A DNA stretch of 64,000 bases from a virus: positions 20,248 through 84,247 of IMG/VR virus record IMGVR_UViG_3300043446_000566. One strand, 5' to 3'. The notes beneath the pieces were generated by a model. That model worked only from the letters and a program-made list of their open reading frames with translations. It was not told the DNA's origin and made no database searches. This document shows positions 61,461 to 64,000 of the stretch, piece by piece (the stretch's first letter is position 1; each line of letters begins with the position of its first letter). Both the position numbers and the translations under genes were made by a program.

Positions 61461-61538
61461 TGGTACCCGCAGCGAGATTCGAACTCGCACTTTACAGATT
61501 TTAAGTCTGTTGCCTGCTGCCGATTGGGCTATGCGGGC
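61461..61538 (-). tRNA. tRNA-Leu(UAA) with a short variable loop
   Basis: Acceptor GCCCGCA/TGCGGGT, anticodon stem ACAGA/TCTGT, loop CTTAAAA (anticodon UAA), variable loop of only 5 nt (AAAGT), T-arm GCGAG-TTCGAAT-CTCGC, A73 and encoded CCA. Leu tRNAs normally have a long variable arm. Confidence 0.88.
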
Positions 61539-61543
61539 AAAAT

Positions 61544-61620
<77 letters not shown>

Positions 61621-61648
61621 ATAATTCTATATATTACGCTTCAACAAA

Positions 61649-61743
61649 TGGTACCCCTGGCAGGATTCGAACCTGCGCTATGCTCTAATCTGGAGCCAAT
61701 GCCACTTTATAAGGGTGGTGTTCTACCGCTAAACTACAGGGGC
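61649..61743 (-). tRNA. tRNA with UAU anticodon (Ile) carrying a long variable arm
   Basis: Acceptor GCCCCTG/CAGGGGT, D-stem GTTT/GAAC, anticodon stem CCACC/AGTGG (C:A at 31:39), loop CTTATAA. The variable arm of about 25 nt contains a GCTC-CAGATTA-GAGC hairpin. T-arm GCAGG-TTCGAAT-CCTGC, encoded CCA. A class II arm is not expected on tRNA-Ile. Confidence 0.85.
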
Positions 61744-61749
61744 GCAAAA

Positions 61750-61835
61750 TGGCGGAAGGCAGTGGACTCGAACCACATCCTCGAAAAGACGTTTCGTTTA
61801 GCAAACGAACGTGAACCCTGTTCACATTACCTTCC
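61750..61835 (-). tRNA. tRNA-Ser(GCU)
   Basis: Acceptor GGAAGGT/GCCTTCC, anticodon stem TTCGT/ACGAA with loop TTGCTAA, long variable arm, G73, encoded CCA. Confidence 0.95.
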
Positions 61836-61839
61836 TAAT

Positions 61840-61914
61840 TGGTGCGCCTACCAGGACTCGAACCTGGACCAAAGGTTTAGAAGACCCTTATGATTTCCGT
61901 TTCACCATAGGCGC
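61840..61914 (-). tRNA. tRNA-Arg(UCU)
   Basis: GCGCCTA acceptor, anticodon loop CTTCTAA on stem AGGGT/ACCTT, T-arm CCAGG-TTCGAGT-CCTGG, encoded CCA. Confidence 0.95.
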
Positions 61915-61921
61915 AATAAAC

Positions 61922-61995
61922 TGGTGCTTCTTGATGGTTACGCTCCAACGTCTCTAAATTATCAGTTTAGGGTTCTGCTATTGAACTAAAGAAGC
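61922..61995 (-). tRNA. tRNA-Ile(GAU) with non-canonical T-loop
   Basis: Perfect acceptor GCTTCTT/AAGAAGC, anticodon stem CTAAA/TTTAG with loop CTGATAA, encoded CCA. The T-arm is GTTGG-AGCGTAA-CCATC, lacking T54-T55 and with one stem mismatch. Confidence 0.85.
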
Positions 61996-62000
61996 AAACT

Positions 62001-62077
62001 TGGGGTGACAGGTCGGATTCGAACCGACGATTACGACTTTCACAGAGTCGGGACTTTGGCCACTTGTCAACTGCCAC
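62001..62077 (-). tRNA. tRNA-His(GUG)
   Basis: Acceptor GTGGCAG/CTGTCAC, C73, anticodon stem CGACT/AGTCG with loop CTGTGAA, T-arm GTCGG-TTCGAAT-CCGAC, encoded CCA. The base before G1 is T, so the usual encoded G-1 opposite C73 is absent. Confidence 0.93.
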
Positions 62078-62083
62078 ATAAAT

Positions 62084-62158
62084 TGGCGCCCTTGAGAGGA
62101 CTCGAACCCCTAATACAACGTCCGTAGCGTAGCGTGATGTCCATTTCACTACAAGGGC
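62084..62158 (-). tRNA. tRNA-Arg(ACG)
   Basis: GCCCTTG acceptor, D-stem GTGA/TCAC, anticodon stem CTACG/CGTTG (one T:T mismatch) with loop CTACGGA, T-arm AGGGG-TTCGAGT-CCTCT, encoded CCA. Decoding would rely on inosine at position 34. Confidence 0.9.
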
Positions 62159-62162
62159 AAAT

Positions 62163-62237
62163 TGGTGCCAAGTGTTGGTATCGCGCCAACCTATTCTGCT
62201 CTTCAGGCAGGTGCTAATCTATCTCAGCTAACTTGGC
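62163..62237 (-). tRNA. tRNA-Phe(GAA) with non-canonical T-loop
   Basis: Acceptor GCCAAGT/ACTTGGC, anticodon loop CTGAAGA, encoded CCA. The T-arm is GTTGG-CGCGATA-CCAAC: C54 and G55 instead of T54-T55. The 117 nt that follow to tRNA-Cys hold no supported gene (see findings for a Cys-rich 20-codon frame at 62264-62326). Confidence 0.88.
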
Positions 62238-62354
62238 AAATTCTTATGCAGGACGGACCTTTGTTACCTGCCTAGTTGCGTACGCCAACAACCGTGCCGA
62301 CAGTTATCGCAATGTGGAAGGGTAATTACTCCTATTCATTGCTTTCGTCGAAAC

Positions 62355-62429
62355 TGGAGTTGCGGACTGGACTCGCACCAGCATAGAAGAGTTTTGCAGA
62401 CTCTCGCCTCACTTTTCAGCCACCGCAAC
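62355..62429 (-). tRNA. tRNA-Cys(GCA) with G55 in the T-loop
   Basis: Acceptor GTTGCGG/CCGCAAC with T73 (typical of Cys), anticodon stem AGAGT/ACTCT with loop CTGCAAA, encoded CCA. The T-loop is TGCGAGT (G55 instead of T55). Confidence 0.92.
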
Positions 62430-62439
62430 AAAATAAAAT

Positions 62440-62521
62440 GAAACGCATTAGCCAGAGTCTTAATAAGGAGCTACTCTCTTTTAATTCTAGGCATTCTCCA
62501 AGCCAGATACTAATGTATTTC
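62440..62521 (-). ncRNA. Candidate structured small RNA in the tRNA cluster
   Basis: This 82-nt segment between tRNA-Met and tRNA-Cys is closed by a 12-position terminal stem, 62510-62521 (GAAATACATTAG) with 62440-62451 (CTAATGCGTTTC), with 11 pairs. An inner AGAGT/ACTCT helix is possible. It is followed by ATTTTATTTT. It lacks tRNA arms, an anticodon or a CCA, and has no ORF. It is comparable in position to the unassigned stable RNAs C and D of the T4 tRNA cluster. Confidence 0.45.
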
Positions 62522-62525
62522 AAAA

Positions 62526-62601
62526 TGGTAGCAGTGATCAGACTCGAACTGATGATAAACTCCGTATGAAGGAGGTGCATTAGCCGCTATGCTACACTGC
62601 T
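62526..62601 (-). tRNA. Second tRNA with CAU anticodon (Met or Ile2)
   Basis: Acceptor AGCAGTG/CACTGCT, D-stem GCAT/ATGC, anticodon loop TTCATAC on stem CCTCC/GGAGT (27:43 mismatched), T-arm ATCAG-TTCGAGT-CTGAT, encoded CCA. C38 in the anticodon loop is unusual. Confidence 0.85.
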
Positions 62602-62607
62602 ATAAAA

Positions 62608-62692
62608 TGGTGGGTGCGATAGGATTCGAACCTATTAGACCTAGATGGCTGATTTACAGTCAGCTGCGACCCTCCAACTTCGCCGCACACCC
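62608..62692 (-). tRNA. tRNA-Tyr(GUA)
   Basis: GGGTGTG acceptor, anticodon stem GCTGA/TCAGC with loop CTGTAAA, long variable arm, A73, encoded CCA. Confidence 0.95.
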
Positions 62693-62693
62693 A

Positions 62694-62767
62694 TGGCTGA
62701 GGGACGTGGATTCGAACCACGATAGACGGATTCAAAGTCCGTCGTCCTGCCGTTAGACGATCCCTCA
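62694..62767 (-). tRNA. tRNA-Gln(UUG)
   Basis: TGAGGGA acceptor with T1 typical of Gln, anticodon stem ACGGA/TCCGT with loop CTTTGAA, G73, encoded CCA. Confidence 0.95.
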
Positions 62768-62775
62768 ATAAAACT

Positions 62776-62849
62776 TGGAGCGAGTAGCGGGAATCGAACC
62801 CGCACGATGACCTTGGCAAGGTCACAGGCAACCATTACATCATACTCGC
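62776..62849 (-). tRNA. tRNA-Gly(GCC)
   Basis: GCGAGTA acceptor, anticodon stem TGACC/GGTCA with loop TTGCCAA, T-arm GCGGG-TTCGATT-CCCGC, encoded CCA. Confidence 0.95.
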
Positions 62850-62853
62850 ATAT

Positions 62854-62929
62854 TGGTGCACGGTGTAGGACTCGAACCTACATAATTCACCTTGTAAAAG
62901 TGACGCTTGACCTCTCAGACCAACCGTGC
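62854..62929 (-). tRNA. tRNA-Val(UAC)
   Basis: GCACGGT acceptor, anticodon stem TCACT/GGTGA with loop TTTACAA, T-arm GTAGG-TTCGAGT-CCTAC, encoded CCA. The first 15 nt also encode the last residues and stop of the HNH gene. Confidence 0.95.
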
Positions 62930-63439
62930 TTTGTATTCCCTAAGATACGCATTCCTTTTCGTATCTTTTCTGTATCTAGAACCTCGACCCTTTGACCCAT
63001 AAGTTTCAGTTTGCGTATGGCAATTTGGGCATAAAATTCTAAGATTACTTAGTTGATTGTTATCGCTATCTCCGTCAATATGATCCATTTGTAGAGTCAG
63101 CGGTTTATCATTCCACGTATCGCCTATACCGCAAGATTCACATTTGAAATTAGATTTCTCAAGCAGATATTGCTTTAGTGATCCATCCCCAACTTTCTGT
63201 CCAGATTCAATTTTAGATACAGTAACTTTTCTAGCAGCTTCGCCAAAACATTCTAACGAACAATATTTGTTCGTACTGCTTTTGTTGTATGGAAACATTG
63301 TTCCACAGTTTCCGCATTCATATTCTGTAGTGATACGTTTTCTACTTTTCGTATAACGCCCACCCTCTTTATGAATAGATTTATGTCCATTCAGTCCTCT
63401 GAATGAATCAAATCCTTTACCGCAAATATCACAGTCCAT
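62915..63439 (-). CDS. HNH homing endonuclease inserted in the tRNA cluster
   Basis: 174 residues from the ATG at 63439 (GAGG 9 nt upstream). An N-terminal C2H2-like finger (CDICGKGFDSFRGLNGHKSIH) and a second Cys4 ribbon (YECGNCGTMFPYNKSSTNKYCSLECFG) precede the HNH core 'CESCGIGDTWNDKPLTLQMDHIDGDSDNNQLSNLRILCPNCHTQTETYGSKGRG'. The layout is that of free-standing phage HNH homing endonucleases. Its 5' side touches a truncated tRNA, and its 3' end overlaps tRNA-Val by 15 nt, so it marks an insertion. A candidate late promoter lies 36 nt upstream. Confidence 0.93.
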   Translation of the reverse strand: MDCDICGKGFDSFRGLNGHKSIHKEGGRYTKSRKRITTEYECGNCGTMFPYNKSSTNKYCSLECFGEAARKVTVSKIESGQKVGDGSLKQYLLEKSNFKCESCGIGDTWNDKPLTLQMDHIDGDSDNNQLSNLRILCPNCHTQTETYGSKGRGSRYRKDTKRNAYLREYKARLV

Positions 63440-63474
63440 TTCAGTTATCCTCAAATCTAGCTGAATAGTATACC

Positions 63475-63482
63475 TATTTAGT
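63475..63482 (-). promoter_or_regulatory. Candidate late promoter (ACTAAATA) for the HNH endonuclease
   Basis: ACTAAATA on the minus strand between the tRNA remnant and the HNH gene, 36 nt upstream of its ATG. Late promoters ahead of homing endonuclease genes are known in T4. Confidence 0.6.
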
Positions 63483-63490
63483 ATTTTTGA

Positions 63491-63516
63491 GTGTTCTACC
63501 GCTGAGTTAATCCCGC
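63491..63516 (-). pseudogene. tRNA remnant: 5' acceptor and D-arm only
   Basis: The minus strand reads like tRNA positions 1-26 (GCGGGAT, then a D-loop AGCGGTA with GAAC), then loses tRNA character. No anticodon, T-arm or CCA counterpart follows before the HNH gene or before tRNA-Val. It appears to have been truncated by the endonuclease insertion. Confidence 0.6.
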
Positions 63517-63718
63517 AAATAAATTTGTTGTTTGCACTATCTGCTGCGTCTCATCCAACAGAGGTCATGACGGTGTTGGCTTTCTTTTGGCGCAGTTAGT
63601 CGGGCTTTACGATCACCCATCGCTTACAAACAACAAAAAAGGTGCAGGGCTTTCACCTGCTGCTAATCAAACCTTGCGGTGATTAATCTGCCGCCTCTTT
63701 ATATTCAGCGGACTTATA
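63517..63718 (-). other. Gene-poor structured interval in the tRNA cluster
   Basis: About 200 nt between tRNA-Ala and the tRNA remnant. Hairpins TAATCA...TGATTA (10-nt loop) and GCAGG...CCTGC, followed by ACC and six T, could be a small RNA with terminator (about 63635-63700). A 27-codon basic frame starts at ATG 63620 and ends at 63537, but has no convincing ribosome-binding site. Confidence 0.4.
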
Positions 63719-63796
63719 TGGTGGAGATAGTCGGATTCGAACCGACCTGTGTCCTGCGTGCAAGGCAGGTGTTCACCCCTAGCAAACCCTATCCCC
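63719..63796 (-). tRNA. tRNA-Ala(UGC)
   Basis: Acceptor GGGGATA/TATCTCC, anticodon stem CCTGC/GCAGG with loop CTTGCAC, A73, encoded CCA. Confidence 0.94.
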
Positions 63797-63801
63797 AAAA
63801 T

Positions 63802-63886
63802 TGGCTGCCTCTGTTGGACTCGAACCAACAATGTCTTTCGACGACGGATTAACAGTCCGTTGCATTACCATTCTGCGCAAGAGGCA
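63802..63886 (-). tRNA. tRNA-Asn(GUU) carrying an extended variable arm
   Basis: Acceptor TGCCTCT/AGAGGCA with U1:A72 and G73 as in bacterial Asn tRNAs, anticodon stem ACGGA/TCCGT with loop CTGTTAA, T-arm GTTGG-TTCGAGT-CCAAC, encoded CCA. The variable region is about 14 nt with a GTC-GAAA-GAC hairpin, unusual for Asn. Confidence 0.88.
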
Positions 63887-63887
63887 A

Positions 63888-64000
63888 TTATCTTTTCTTT
63901 CCGTTCTGAGGAACAAATTCTGGAAGCCATCGTGCGAAATTTTGCACTAGATTTTGTTTCGAGTATTTGTATCCTGTCTTTTCTACAAATTCATTATAAC
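63888..64000 (-). CDS. C-terminal end of an unidentified protein, partial
   Basis: An open frame enters from the right edge and ends at TAA 63888-63890, 1 nt before tRNA-Asn. The visible 36 residues end 'YSKQNLVQNFARWLPEFVPQNGKKR'. They are basic with aromatic residues; the family cannot be told from the fragment. Confidence 0.5.
   Translation of the reverse strand, partial: YNEFVEKTGYKYSKQNLVQNFARWLPEFVPQNGKKR

Noticed and set aside
62440-62521. An additional divergent tRNA in the 96-nt gap between tRNA-Met and tRNA-Cys
   Set aside because: No D- or T-arm, no anticodon loop and no CCA; the terminal stem is 12 positions long, unlike a tRNA acceptor.

Overview
The window is a large block of the genome of a T4-like (Tevenvirinae-related, 'exo/marine-type') contractile-tailed bacteriophage. 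Recognisable T4 homologues are gp2(?)-4-5-6-7-8-13-14-15-16-17-18-19-20-21-22-23-25-26-27-32-33-48-51-53-54(?)-59-67 and DexA. Almost every gene lies on the minus strand; a short divergent operon (47.8-52.7 kb) is on the plus strand. The host is most likely an alphaproteobacterium. This is inferred mainly from a circularly permuted (two-piece) tmRNA gene, a layout typical of that class, and from resemblance to T4-like phages of alphaproteobacteria and cyanobacteria.

Layout. 0-9.6 kb: head and tail-tube genes (tube-like protein fragment, gp23 capsid, gp22 scaffold, an inserted GIY-YIG endonuclease, gp21 protease, small prohead-core genes, gp20 portal, gp19 tube, gp18 sheath). 9.6-14.3 kb: packaging and neck (gp17, gp16, gp15, gp14, gp13). 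14.3-34 kb: fibre and adsorption region, with two very large collagen-like fibres ending in peptidase-S74 intramolecular chaperones, small accessory virion proteins, two sulfotransferase-like genes and two large structural proteins. 33.9-47.8 kb: baseplate (gp8, gp7, gp6, gp25, a 645-residue structural protein, gp5-like spike without lysozyme, gp27-like hub, gp53, gp48). 47.8-52.7 kb, plus strand: gp4, a possible gp2, a tube/gp54-like protein, gp26 with gp51 joined through an apparent -1 frameshift site, and a tape-measure-like protein with a lytic transglycosylase domain. 52.8-60.1 kb: replication and late-transcription genes (gp32, gp59, gp33), a SleB-type cell wall hydrolase, the tmRNA, nucleases (MGME1-like, DexA), PhoH, a HAD phosphatase and small proteins. 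60.3-64 kb: 20 tRNA genes with encoded CCA, interspersed with two HNH endonucleases, tiny proteins, a tRNA remnant and structured RNA candidates.

Regulation. Many transcription units begin near a T4-type late-promoter motif (NATAAATA or NCTAAATA). The replication genes instead carry near-perfect sigma-70 promoters (before gp32, dexA and the 60.1-kb gene). Strong hairpin terminators follow gp23, gp32, the tmRNA and the 59.1-kb gene. The points most worth attention are the permuted phage tmRNA, the gp26/gp51 frameshift, tRNAs whose anticodon and variable arm do not match, T-loops carrying G55, and an unassigned structured RNA among the tRNAs.
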